Assembly: GCF_947496485.1 (NCBI RefSeq)
Contig: NZ_CANMCZ010000001.1
Coordinates: 1,359,596 to 1,423,595 of the forward strand
Length of the DNA stretch: 64,000 bases
Direction: 5' to 3'
Origin: an uncultured Winogradskyella sp.
GTDB lineage: Bacteria > Bacteroidota > Bacteroidia > Flavobacteriales > Flavobacteriaceae
Below the pieces are notes generated by a model. The model was not told the origin of the DNA and ran no database searches. It saw nothing but the letters and a program-made list of their open reading frames with translations. Position 1 is the first letter of the stretch, and each line of letters starts with the position of its first letter. Made by a program: the position numbers and the translations under genes. Shown one piece after another: positions 18,891 through 26,980 of this stretch.

Positions 18891-20135
18891 ATGAAAAAAT
18901 TGATGTTTTTATTCGTTTTAGTGGCGTTTCTATCATGTAAAAACGAAGCAAAAGTTGCCGAGAATAAAATAAAAGAAGATGTGGTCTTTTTAGCAGATGA
19001 TAAATTAGAGGGACGCCAAACAGGAACACAAGGTGAAATTTTAGCTTCAGAATATCTTATAAAACGATTTGAAACTATTGGGTTAGAACCAAAAGGAACA
19101 GAGGGGTATTTACAATCATTTTCCTTTAAACCAAAAACCGATCCTCATAGCGAAGTTGAGTTTACAACCAATGCAGATAGCACCATTACAGGAAATAATG
19201 TGATAGGTTTTATTGACAATAATGTAAAAACAACAATAGTTATTGGGGCGCATTATGACCATTTGGGTTATGGCGGTGAAGGTTCTTTGTATCGTGAAAA
19301 AGATAAAGCAGTGCATAATGGCGCAGATGATAACGCAAGTGGAGTTGCGGTTTTATTGAATCTTGCTAGCCGATTAAAAATTAAAAACGATCAATCCGAA
19401 ATTAAGGACAAGAACAACTATTTATTCATGGCATTTTCTGGTGAGGAAATGGGATTATTGGGCTCTAATTATTTTTCCAAAAACCCAACTATAAAAACAG
19501 AATCAATCAACTATATGATAAATATGGATATGGTTGGGAGAATGAAGAAAGATAGCACACTGGCAGTTTATGGCACTGGTACATCACCAATGTTTAAACA
19601 AACGCTAAAGTCTAATAACGATAAATTTAAACTCGTTGAAAACGAAAGTGGAGTTGGACCAAGTGACCACACATCGTTTTACTTAATTGATATTCCGGTT
19701 TTGCATTTTTTTACTGGGCAGCATGAAGATTATCACAAACCAGGTGACGACTCAGATAAATTGAATTACGAAGGAATGAATTTGATTTCTGATTACATCT
19801 ATAATATTATTTCTGACCTAGATGACAATGGTGAATTGGCATTCAGAAAAACTAAAAACGAAAGCGAAGAAACACCACGCTTTAAGGTGGGCCTTGGAGT
19901 AGTTCCTGATTATTTGTTTGATGGAAAAGGCATGCGTATTGATGGTACAAGAGAAGACACACCAGCGTTTGCGGCAGGACTTAAAAAAGGAGATGTTGTC
20001 GTTAAATTGGGAGATAGCACAGTAACTGATATGATGAGTTATATGAGGGCTTTATCTGTTTTTGATAAAGGTGATAAAGCTGCAATTACAGTTAAACGAG
20101 GTGATAAGACCATAGACACCCAAGTACAGTTTTAA
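18891..20135 (+). CDS. M28 family metallopeptidase with C-terminal PDZ domain, lipoprotein
   Basis: A 414-residue protein with lipobox FLSC (about residues 13-16). The M28 co-catalytic zinc set is visible: GAHYDHLGYG (about 121), GADDNASGVAVL (about 144), FSGEEMGLLGS (about 182), NMDMVGRM (about 212) and the final His in LHFFTGQHEDYHKPGD (about 273). Residues about 325-414 form a PDZ domain (GLGVVPDY..., FAAGLKKGDVVVKLGD). This arrangement is common in Bacteroidetes aminopeptidases that act in the periplasm or at the surface. It is the first of three rightward genes, but spacing to the next is 52 bases, so an operon is uncertain. Confidence 0.93.
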   Translation: MKKLMFLFVLVAFLSCKNEAKVAENKIKEDVVFLADDKLEGRQTGTQGEILASEYLIKRFETIGLEPKGTEGYLQSFSFKPKTDPHSEVEFTTNADSTITGNNVIGFIDNNVKTTIVIGAHYDHLGYGGEGSLYREKDKAVHNGADDNASGVAVLLNLASRLKIKNDQSEIKDKNNYLFMAFSGEEMGLLGSNYFSKNPTIKTESINYMINMDMVGRMKKDSTLAVYGTGTSPMFKQTLKSNNDKFKLVENESGVGPSDHTSFYLIDIPVLHFFTGQHEDYHKPGDDSDKLNYEGMNLISDYIYNIISDLDDNGELAFRKTKNESEETPRFKVGLGVVPDYLFDGKGMRIDGTREDTPAFAAGLKKGDVVVKLGDSTVTDMMSYMRALSVFDKGDKAAITVKRGDKTIDTQVQF

Positions 20136-20187
20136 AACAAAGTAATTTAAATTGTATCTTTACAATAAAAAATTGCCAAGCTTTAAA

Positions 20188-20820
20188 ATGAAAAAGATAG
20201 TCGCTCTTTTCTGTTTGTTTAGCGCGTTTATAATATTTACTTGCGATAACGAGCCCTATGAAGATGGACTTGAAGAACTAAACACGAATACAAACTGTGA
20301 TGCCCAGACAATAACGTCAAATGCAGAAAGTGTTTATAACCTAGACCCTTCAATTGTACAAACATGTATCGCATATAGAACTGCGTTGGAAAATCAAATT
20401 GCCGAATGTGGTGATGTAGATGGAAGCTTACAACTCATTGTGGATGATCTAGGACATTGTGGGCTTATTTCAGCAGAGCTATTAAAGGTAACCGTTGGGG
20501 ATTTTAATATTGTTTTTACAACACAAATTATAACTTTTGAAAACGGTATCATTACCACAGAAGGCGTAAGCTCCGGTGGACATTACGAAATCTTTTTTCA
20601 AGTATCGGAAGGAGATGTCGGTCTAGATTCTTTTCAAAATTTTAAGATTAGAATTAATGACACCTATTATTTTCCCGCATATCCTGGTAATAATAATTTT
20701 ACATCTAACACTTTAATTAGTACCAATAATTCTTTTAACGCCACATTTTACGGAACTGCTGCAAGCGTCAATGGAATTGAATTGACATTAACCCAAGGCA
20801 TAGTAGATGTTAATTATTAG
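20188..20820 (+). CDS. Hypothetical lipoprotein
   Basis: From the ATG at 20188 the product has 210 residues, begins MKKIVALFCLFSAFIIFTC and carries a lipobox (IFTC). An in-frame TTG 12 codons upstream is rejected because it would bury the signal. The mature part is acidic, contains five further cysteines, and its C-terminal half (about 110-210) is predicted beta-rich. It resembles small Bacteroidetes surface lipoproteins in which an ~100-residue beta domain follows a Cys-containing helical part, but I cannot name a family. It lies 23 bases before a DUF4345-like gene. Confidence 0.65.
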   Translation: MKKIVALFCLFSAFIIFTCDNEPYEDGLEELNTNTNCDAQTITSNAESVYNLDPSIVQTCIAYRTALENQIAECGDVDGSLQLIVDDLGHCGLISAELLKVTVGDFNIVFTTQIITFENGIITTEGVSSGGHYEIFFQVSEGDVGLDSFQNFKIRINDTYYFPAYPGNNNFTSNTLISTNNSFNATFYGTAASVNGIELTLTQGIVDVNY

Positions 20821-20843
20821 TATGGCCATGTAATTAGTAACTT

Positions 20844-21239
20844 ATGACAACTAAGAACAAACTTTTTGTTCAAAAAATTCATCTAATCATTTCGGTTGTC
20901 ATCGTAATGCCTGTTGCATTTATTTATGGTTTTGACCCAGGCTCTCAGTTTAATATAGAATTAAATACTGTTGATGAGCAAAATCAGTTTAAAGCAATAA
21001 TGGGCTTGTATATTGGGTTTTCTGTTTTGTGGATTTCAGGTATTATTAGAACTAAATATTTAAGATTAGCCCTAATAACTAATCTTATTTTTATGTTAGG
21101 CTTAGGCTTTGGTAGATTATTGAGTTTGTTTATAGATGGTGTACCAACTTTTGGATATCAATTTGGAACTTTTGCTGAGTTATTTCTTGGTTTTTATGGG
21201 CTTTGGGTTCTAAATAGTAAATATTTTAAAAAGCCGTAA
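20844..21239 (+). CDS. DUF4345-like four-helix membrane protein
   Basis: A 131-residue protein with four hydrophobic helices (about residues 10-28, 48-65, 73-92 and 104-123). The pattern of a first helix ending in YGFDP, IMGLYIGFSVLW in helix 2 and GRLLSLFIDGVP before helix 4 fits DUF4345. Function is unknown in the family. Confidence 0.7.
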   Translation: MTTKNKLFVQKIHLIISVVIVMPVAFIYGFDPGSQFNIELNTVDEQNQFKAIMGLYIGFSVLWISGIIRTKYLRLALITNLIFMLGLGFGRLLSLFIDGVPTFGYQFGTFAELFLGFYGLWVLNSKYFKKP

Positions 21240-21260
21240 TTTTGTATCAAATTTTAAGAC

Positions 21261-22256
21261 TTGGTTAAAATAGGCGACATAGAATTACCAGACTTCCCAT
21301 TACTCCTGGCACCAATGGAAGATGTAAGTGATCCACCATTTCGAGCTTTGTGCAAGGAGCAAGGAGCAGATGTGGTTTATACTGAGTTTGTGAGTAGTGA
21401 AGGTTTAATTCGTAATGCAGCAAAAAGCGTTATGAAGTTAGACATATACGAAAAAGAACGACCAGTTGGTATTCAGATTTTTGGAGCCAATATGGAAAGT
21501 ATGTTACAAACTATTGATATTGTAGAGAAGTCAAATCCAGATATTATTGACATCAATTTTGGTTGCCCTGTTAAGAAAGTTGTTTCTAAAGGTGCTGGAG
21601 CAGGAATCCTAAAGGATATCTGCCTCATGGAAAAACTGACAGCCGAAATGGTAAAACGAACTCATCTTCCAGTAACAGTAAAAACCAGATTGGGTTGGGA
21701 TCATGATTCTATAAGAATTGTTGAGGTTGCAGAGCGATTGCAAGATGTGGGCTGTAAAGCTATTGCTATACACGGAAGAACTAGAGCTCAGATGTACAAA
21801 GGTGATGCGGATTGGAAACCTATTGCTGAAGTAAAGAACAATCCGCGAATGCATATTCCTGTGTTCGGAAATGGCGACATCAATTCACCAGAAAGAGCAG
21901 TTGAAATGAGAGACAGCTATGGTCTGGATGGTGCCATGATTGGTAGAGCAACCATCGGTAATCCGTGGTTTTTTAAACAAGTGAAGCACTTTTTTAATAC
22001 AGGGGAACACTTGGCACCAATTTCTTTAGCAGAGCGTGTTGAAGCTGCAAGACGCCATTTACAAATGGCAATTGACTGGAAAGGTGAAATTCTTGGTGTT
22101 TTTGAAACCAGAAGGCATTACACCAATTATTTTAAAGGAATCCCTCATTTTAAAGAATACCGAATGAAAATGGTAACTAGTGATGATTCTAAAGATGTGT
22201 TTGCCGCTTTTGAAGAGGTTTTAGAAAAATTTTCTGACCACCAATTTACAGTTTAA
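21261..22256 (+). CDS. dusB: tRNA-dihydrouridine synthase B
   Basis: A 331-residue FMN enzyme that reduces uridine to dihydrouridine in the tRNA D-loop. Family motifs are LAPMEDVSDPPFRALC (about 16-31), INFGCPVKKVVSKGAGA (about 98-114, catalytic Cys), VKTRLGWD (about 140), HGRTRAQMYKG (about 171) and FGNGDI (about 198). The start is taken as TTG at 21261, because residues immediately after it (VKIGDIELPDFPLL) belong to the conserved N-terminus and no upstream ATG is in frame. It converges with the permease gene and overlaps it by four bases. Confidence 0.95.
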   Translation: MVKIGDIELPDFPLLLAPMEDVSDPPFRALCKEQGADVVYTEFVSSEGLIRNAAKSVMKLDIYEKERPVGIQIFGANMESMLQTIDIVEKSNPDIIDINFGCPVKKVVSKGAGAGILKDICLMEKLTAEMVKRTHLPVTVKTRLGWDHDSIRIVEVAERLQDVGCKAIAIHGRTRAQMYKGDADWKPIAEVKNNPRMHIPVFGNGDINSPERAVEMRDSYGLDGAMIGRATIGNPWFFKQVKHFFNTGEHLAPISLAERVEAARRHLQMAIDWKGEILGVFETRRHYTNYFKGIPHFKEYRMKMVTSDDSKDVFAAFEEVLEKFSDHQFTV

Positions 22257-23455
22257 GACTGTATTAATTGTCTTGTAATACGTTGTGACGCAATTCTAGA
22301 AGCAATAATTCCGAGCGCAAAAATAGTGGCTAAGACCACAAGAACATTTATAAATTTCAATCGTACAGGATAGGCTAAATCGGGTGTTAACATCACCAAA
22401 TCAAAAGATTGCTGTAAAAGCACAATTAGTAATCCAATAGTAACTCCAATTAGACCACTTACAATAGTCATTAAACTGCCTTGTAAAAAGAAAATAGACT
22501 TTATAGATTTAGTCTCTGTACCTAAATTAAAAAGCGTATTAAGTGATTTCTTTTTATCTAAAATCATCATAATAATAGCACCAATAACATTAAATAGGGC
22601 TATGATAATAACTAAGGTGAAAATGAGGTAGATGGCAAGGTTTTCAGTATTCAACATTTTGAACAAAGCATCATTAAGCTGCTCTCTATTCTTTATTATA
22701 AATTTATTTGGGAAAGCGGTCTCTAAAGCTGTTCTTGTTTCAGACTCATCATAATCAGGAAGTAGCTTTAATTCTAAAGCACTCAACTGATTTTCTTTGT
22801 AATTTAATAATGATTTTGCCAGGTTAATATCTGCATAAACATACTCATTGTTTAATTCTTCATTAATATTAAAGAGCCCAACATTATTAACATAAGCTGA
22901 ATTATAATAACCTTTTGGTGTGCTAGCCTGACCTTTTCCCGGTTTAGGGACGTAAATAGATAGCGGTTTTAAATAATCTAAAATCCCAAAGGATAAATTA
23001 TAAGAAATTCCAGAGCCAGAAACCACATCATTACTGTTTGGGCTTATCCAATTCCCTTGTCTTATCATGGAATCAATATTGGTAACTTTTAAATAGTTTG
23101 AATCGACACCTTTAAGGGTCGCCAAAAGATTCTTGTTTTCAGTTTTTAGGATAACACGTTCTTCTATTATTTTAGAGTAAGAGGCAATTCCATTTATGGA
23201 ATTCAACTTAGACACGTCATCTTCAGAAAAACCAAAGGATTTACCCTCTTTAGGAATTAACTTTAAGTCGGGATCAACAAAAGATGAAAACTGAAGACTG
23301 TAATCTTTCAATCCGGCAAAAACTGATAAAACAATAAATAGTGCTGCTGACGCAATGATCACTCCTCCAGAAGCAATAAGGGTCATAATATTTATAGCAT
23401 TATTACTGCTTTTAGAAAACAGGTAACGTTTTGCTATGTATAAAGGAAAATTCAC
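22253..23455 (-). CDS. FtsX/LolE-type ABC transporter permease
   Basis: A 400-residue inner-membrane permease: one N-terminal transmembrane helix (about 20-48), a large periplasmic MacB_PCD-like domain (about 50-260) and three C-terminal helices (about 275-300, 325-348, 365-388) with the FtsX family pattern. Similar proteins form the LolCDE lipoprotein-release complex or MacB-like exporters. No ATPase gene is adjacent, so the partner is encoded elsewhere. The start is GTG directly after the rbfA stop codon with no gap, indicating translational coupling to rbfA. Confidence 0.85.
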   Translation of the reverse strand: MNFPLYIAKRYLFSKSSNNAINIMTLIASGGVIIASAALFIVLSVFAGLKDYSLQFSSFVDPDLKLIPKEGKSFGFSEDDVSKLNSINGIASYSKIIEERVILKTENKNLLATLKGVDSNYLKVTNIDSMIRQGNWISPNSNDVVSGSGISYNLSFGILDYLKPLSIYVPKPGKGQASTPKGYYNSAYVNNVGLFNINEELNNEYVYADINLAKSLLNYKENQLSALELKLLPDYDESETRTALETAFPNKFIIKNREQLNDALFKMLNTENLAIYLIFTLVIIIALFNVIGAIIMMILDKKKSLNTLFNLGTETKSIKSIFFLQGSLMTIVSGLIGVTIGLLIVLLQQSFDLVMLTPDLAYPVRLKFINVLVVLATIFALGIIASRIASQRITRQLIQS

Positions 23456-23848
23456 TTAGGATTTTTTGCGCTTACCAAGTAAATCTGGATTTTCGAGAGG
23501 GTTATCTTCTCCTTTAAGAGAGCGCTCAATGCCATCTATATATTCTAAAGAGTCATCAATAAAAAATTCTAGTTGAGGCATTCTTCTTAACTGATGACGC
23601 GTGCGTTGTGCTAATTCGTGTCGTATTAACGGCTTATTCGATTTAATACCTTCTAGCAAAGGCTCTGCTTCTTTATTTGGAAAAATACTTAAGTAAACTT
23701 TAGCCATAGACAAGTCTACCGTAACACTAACTTTAGAAACTGATATTATCACGCCTTTAAGCCCACCCTCCGAAGCGGCACGCTGTAAAACATCTACCAA
23801 ATCTTGTTGTAGTATACCTGCTATTTTTTTCTGTCTATTACTTTCCAT
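23456..23848 (-). CDS. rbfA: 30S ribosome-binding factor A
   Basis: A 130-residue KH-fold protein that helps mature the 5' end of 16S rRNA and the 30S subunit in the cold. The RbfA pattern is visible: an N-terminal helix with VDVLQRAA, LSMAKVYLSIFP in the middle and RHELAQRTRHQLRRMPQLEFFIDDSLEY at the end (read in pieces). It precedes the permease gene with no gap, an arrangement recurrent in flavobacteria as far as I recall. Confidence 0.93.
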   Translation of the reverse strand: MESNRQKKIAGILQQDLVDVLQRAASEGGLKGVIISVSKVSVTVDLSMAKVYLSIFPNKEAEPLLEGIKSNKPLIRHELAQRTRHQLRRMPQLEFFIDDSLEYIDGIERSLKGEDNPLENPDLLGKRKKS

Positions 23849-23852
23849 AATG

Positions 23853-23860
23853 CAAAAGTA
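23853..23860 (-). promoter_or_regulatory. -7 promoter element directly before rbfA
   Basis: Minus-strand TACTTTTG matches TAnnTTTG and lies only four bases before the rbfA ATG, so the transcript may have almost no leader. Confidence 0.45.
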
Positions 23861-23953
23861 GAAGATATTTGAGGATTATCTTATTTTATCTAACAAAAAT
23901 CATGATTTATAATTATAAGAATCCCGATATTACGGACACAAAATAAAGTTTTA

Positions 23954-24358
23954 ATGAGAAAAATTGAACACATAGGTATTGCTGTAAAAGATATTGAGAA
24001 ATCTAATCAGCTTTTTGCTAGTTTATTCGGAAAGGAACATTATAAAATTGAAGATGTAAAAAGCGAAGGAGTAAAAACTTCTTTTTTTAAATGTGGACCA
24101 AATAAAATTGAATTACTTCAAGCTACTAATAAAAATAGCCCTATAGCTAAGTTTATAGAGAAAAAAGGAGAGGGTATTCACCATATTGCTTTCGCTGTCG
24201 ATAATATTGAAAAGGAAATTGAAAGGCTGACCAAAGAAGGTTTTGAAATGATTCATAAAGCACCTAAAAAGGGCGCTGACAATAAGTTAATTGCTTTTTT
24301 GCATCCAAAATCTTCAAATGGAGTTTTGGTTGAACTATGTCAAGAGATAGATAAGTAA
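23954..24358 (+). CDS. mce: Methylmalonyl-CoA epimerase
   Basis: A 134-residue vicinal-oxygen-chelate protein that interconverts (R)- and (S)-methylmalonyl-CoA in propionate metabolism. Metal-binding positions typical of the family are present: HIGIAVKDI at the N-terminus (His 6), KIELLQAT near 56, HHIAFAVDN near 76 and VELCQE at the end (Glu). Length is normal. The mutase genes are not in the window. Confidence 0.93.
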   Translation: MRKIEHIGIAVKDIEKSNQLFASLFGKEHYKIEDVKSEGVKTSFFKCGPNKIELLQATNKNSPIAKFIEKKGEGIHHIAFAVDNIEKEIERLTKEGFEMIHKAPKKGADNKLIAFLHPKSSNGVLVELCQEIDK

Positions 24359-24443
24359 ATTGAATTATTTTTCTTGTGGAGTTTTAAAATATGTAGTAAT
24401 ATTGCACTCGCTTTAGAAATATAGTGATTGACGAAAGTCAATA

Positions 24444-24517
24444 GGTCCCATAGCTCAGTTGGTTAGAGCACCTGACTCATAATCAGGTGGTCCTTGGTTC
24501 GAGCCCAAGTGGGACCA
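24444..24517 (+). tRNA. tRNA with CAT anticodon (Met, or Ile after lysidine modification)
   Basis: A complete 74-nt cloverleaf: acceptor stem GGTCCCA/TGGGACC, D stem GCTC/GAGC, anticodon stem CCTGA/TCAGG with loop CTCATAA (anticodon CAT at 24478-24480), T arm CTTGG-TTCGAGC-CCAAG and discriminator A. CCA is not fully encoded (the gene continues CT). It is not initiator-like, because the first acceptor pair is intact G-C. Whether it is elongator Met or Ile2 cannot be settled from the anticodon alone. The 3' end is the likely integration site of the island that follows. Confidence 0.95.
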
Positions 24518-24518
24518 C
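24505..24518 (+). repeat. Left copy of 14-bp direct repeat, putative attachment site in tRNA 3' end
   Basis: CCAAGTGGGACCAC spans the T-arm and acceptor 3' side of the tRNA plus one base. An exact copy occurs at 33406-33419. Such tRNA-end duplications are the usual footprint of tyrosine-recombinase integration. Confidence 0.6.
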
Positions 24519-24533
24519 TTTTTACAACACTTG

Positions 24534-24571
24534 AAGCTCTGATTATCAAATAGATATTTGGGGCTTTTTTT
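24534..24571 (+). terminator. Probable terminator of the tRNA transcript
   Basis: AAGCTC pairs with GGGCTT (one G-T pair) across a loop of about 20 bases and is followed by a T run (24565-24571). Confidence 0.5.
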
Positions 24572-25060
24572 GTTGAGCTAAACTACATATTAAAACTTCT
24601 CTCGGAAGTCTTACTGTCATTGACCTGACGGAAATCGGATTTATATATTAAAATAAAATCAAAGTGATTTTGTGATCTTGCTTTAGTAAAATTTTAGCTC
24701 AACTATAAGTTAATATATCCTTTTGTCTAATAAGTTTTCAAAGGTTTCCGTTTTCGGCAATTGATGTGTATAACGTCAGCAAAAATTGAACTTGATGTAA
24801 CTGTTGTTGAACAGATATCGACTGCCCCATTAGTTTCGGTAACAGTAAGTGTAACTGTGTTTGTTAAGTTTAATAGGGTTAGTTTTCTTTTGTACACATA
24901 TGACACAAGGTTTATGACCACTTTGTATATACCTTACATGGAACAACTAGTACTGCCATTTTATAAAATTTAAAGATTTAATCTTTTTTAAACAAAAATA
25001 CCACACTGATTATTAATCTGATTTTCTAAAGGTTCGTATTTATTAAGAGATGTTCAACGA
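24572..25060. other. Intergenic, about 490 bases, with one coding relic
   Basis: Between the tRNA terminator and the AraC-type gene I see no intact gene. The only supportable content is the short HYR-like relic on the minus strand at 24796-24879; the rest is AT-rich without clear structure. Confidence 0.6.
24796..24879 (-). pseudogene. Relic of a HYR/PKD-type repeat from a surface protein
   Basis: Minus-strand translation contains TLLNLTNTVTLTVTETNG and then AVDICSTTVT. This closely follows the N-x-V-T-L-T-V-T-D-x-N-G...C-x-x-x-V-T signature of HYR/Ig-like repeats in large flavobacterial adhesins. It is isolated: no signal peptide, further repeat or sorting domain is adjacent, and the enclosing frame is only 64 codons. 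I read it as a decayed fragment left at the island edge. Confidence 0.4.
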
Positions 25061-26725
25061 CTATTTATTATTCTTCAAATATTCTGATGGACTCATGCCA
25101 GTATAGTTTTTAAATATTCGAGTAAAAGAAGATGCATTTGTATAGCCCACAGAATTAGCCAATGCCTCAATCGAGTATTTTTTAAATACAGGGTTCTCGT
25201 TTAATTGTTTTATTAAAAACCTAATACGGAAATCATTTAAATATTGTTTAAAAGTTAGCTTTTTTTGTTCATTAATAATTCTAGACAAATAAGAAGTGTT
25301 TGTGTTAAGCAGTTTAGCTAAAGTATTAAGACTAAAATCTTGATCTGTGAAAACAGAAGAGTTTTCTAGATTATTTAAACCATCTAATATTCTTTTTGTG
25401 GTTTCGTCATCAATAATAACGTTTTGTTTCTTTTTATTTGGAATATGCCTTTCAATAGATTTTTGGTGACGTTTCTTTCTATTACCAATAGCCATAACTA
25501 ATAACAATGTCCCACAAAAGATAGATAGAAGCGATAATCCTATTTTTTTCTTATAATCACTCTTTTTAAGAGATTTGATAATTGTTTGTTTGGCTTCAAT
25601 GAGATTTGGGGTTGTATATTTATTATTTATATTTTTTATTAAATAAGTAAAATCTTTATTTAAAATACTGTCAGTGACTAAAAGTTTGTTAATATAATAT
25701 AATTGATTTTTTAGATCATTTTTTTCTTTATAATGATTGTACATCAAAGTGTAATTTTCACTAATTGCAGCGTCAAAATAGTTTTTAGATGTTGAAATTG
25801 AATCTATGTTTTCAAAGTTCTTCATAGCAAGATTAATCTTATTTTGTTTTAAATAATTTTTCCCTTCATAAAGATTCATTAAGACATTTATGTTATTACC
25901 AAATTCTCGTTTTTTATTATATGCTCTAAGCTTAATTATAGTATCTAAACTAGACATATAATCCGCTTTTTCAAAATAGGCCATAGCTGTAGATAGTAAT
26001 AGCTTATCGTATACAATGCTATCATGCGTTTTTATACTAAGTGGTATTGCTCTTTTAGCAATTAGTAATGCAGAATCTGGTTTTTTTAAAAAATTGTAGT
26101 TGTTTGCAGTAGCCCATGATAGGTTAATAAGTTCTCTTGCATAATACTCTTTATGAGCATTTAACTTATAATAAGATACAACATCTTTTAAGATGTCAAG
26201 GCTTGATTGGTAATCTCCAACTTTAGTTTTTAACCTTGATATTAAATATTTGATTTCATATAATTGATCTTTATTGTCATTAGCTTTGGCGTAAAAGTTC
26301 GCTTTATGTAATTCAAGAAATGCTTCTTTAAAACGGCCATAAATTCCGTAAGCATTTGCCCTATAAATATAAGTCTTAGCGGGTTGCGTATAATTATAGT
26401 AGTCTTGAGTAATGGAAATTATAGAATCCGTGTATAACAAATCACGATTTGATTTTCTAGACGATATCAACATGTAATAACCATCGACGATTTTTGATGT
26501 ATCCTTTTCTCTTTTTGCTTTTGATAAAAAGGCCTCTGCATAGTTATATTTTCCTATAGTCTCATTGAGACCTATATTCTGAAATTTCTTTTTAAGAGTT
26601 TCAAAGTTCTGGTTGTGAATTTGCTTTATTTGTTCTTTTTCCTCTTTAATTATTGTTTGTGTAAATAATGAATTGTTAAAAGAAAGGATACTAAATATTA
26701 AAATTTTCAGTAGTGAATTATTCAT
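25061..26725 (-). CDS. TPR, one-pass membrane and AraC-type DNA-binding regulator
   Basis: A 554-residue protein: signal peptide (to LFTQ, about residue 23), TPR-like helical repeats (about 40-370), a transmembrane helix (GLSLLSIFCGTLLLVMAIG, about 397-415), a basic linker and a C-terminal AraC/HTH_18 domain (about 445-550; FSLNTLAKLLNTNTSYLSRI and SIEALANSVGYTNASSFTRI are the two recognition helices). Sensing is probably periplasmic with cytoplasmic DNA binding. It is divergent from the T9SS propeller gene across 255 bases, so that gene is the natural candidate target. It is the first gene of the candidate island. Confidence 0.87.
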   Translation of the reverse strand: MNNSLLKILIFSILSFNNSLFTQTIIKEEKEQIKQIHNQNFETLKKKFQNIGLNETIGKYNYAEAFLSKAKREKDTSKIVDGYYMLISSRKSNRDLLYTDSIISITQDYYNYTQPAKTYIYRANAYGIYGRFKEAFLELHKANFYAKANDNKDQLYEIKYLISRLKTKVGDYQSSLDILKDVVSYYKLNAHKEYYARELINLSWATANNYNFLKKPDSALLIAKRAIPLSIKTHDSIVYDKLLLSTAMAYFEKADYMSSLDTIIKLRAYNKKREFGNNINVLMNLYEGKNYLKQNKINLAMKNFENIDSISTSKNYFDAAISENYTLMYNHYKEKNDLKNQLYYINKLLVTDSILNKDFTYLIKNINNKYTTPNLIEAKQTIIKSLKKSDYKKKIGLSLLSIFCGTLLLVMAIGNRKKRHQKSIERHIPNKKKQNVIIDDETTKRILDGLNNLENSSVFTDQDFSLNTLAKLLNTNTSYLSRIINEQKKLTFKQYLNDFRIRFLIKQLNENPVFKKYSIEALANSVGYTNASSFTRIFKNYTGMSPSEYLKNNK

Positions 26726-26980
26726 TCTTAATGGTGATACATAATTTTATATCATAGCTTTTTTCTTTCATAAAGTTAGGAAACATTATTATCAAAAAAC
26801 TTATCTAGTTGTTAAAATAAAAATCAATATCGCAATAATTAATATCCATTTTATAAAATGTAGAGACTAGTTCTGATTTATTATCTCTGTGTTTTCCTTA
26901 TTACTATAGTTTTGATTTATTTTACATACAAATGTATTATTACAAGACTTAACTAAATAAAAAACTCAAACCAATCTATC

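Noticed and set aside
24761-24973. Plus-strand open frame of 70 codons
   Set aside because: It overlaps the HYR-like minus-strand relic, whose translation is far more protein-like; the plus frame is the shadow.
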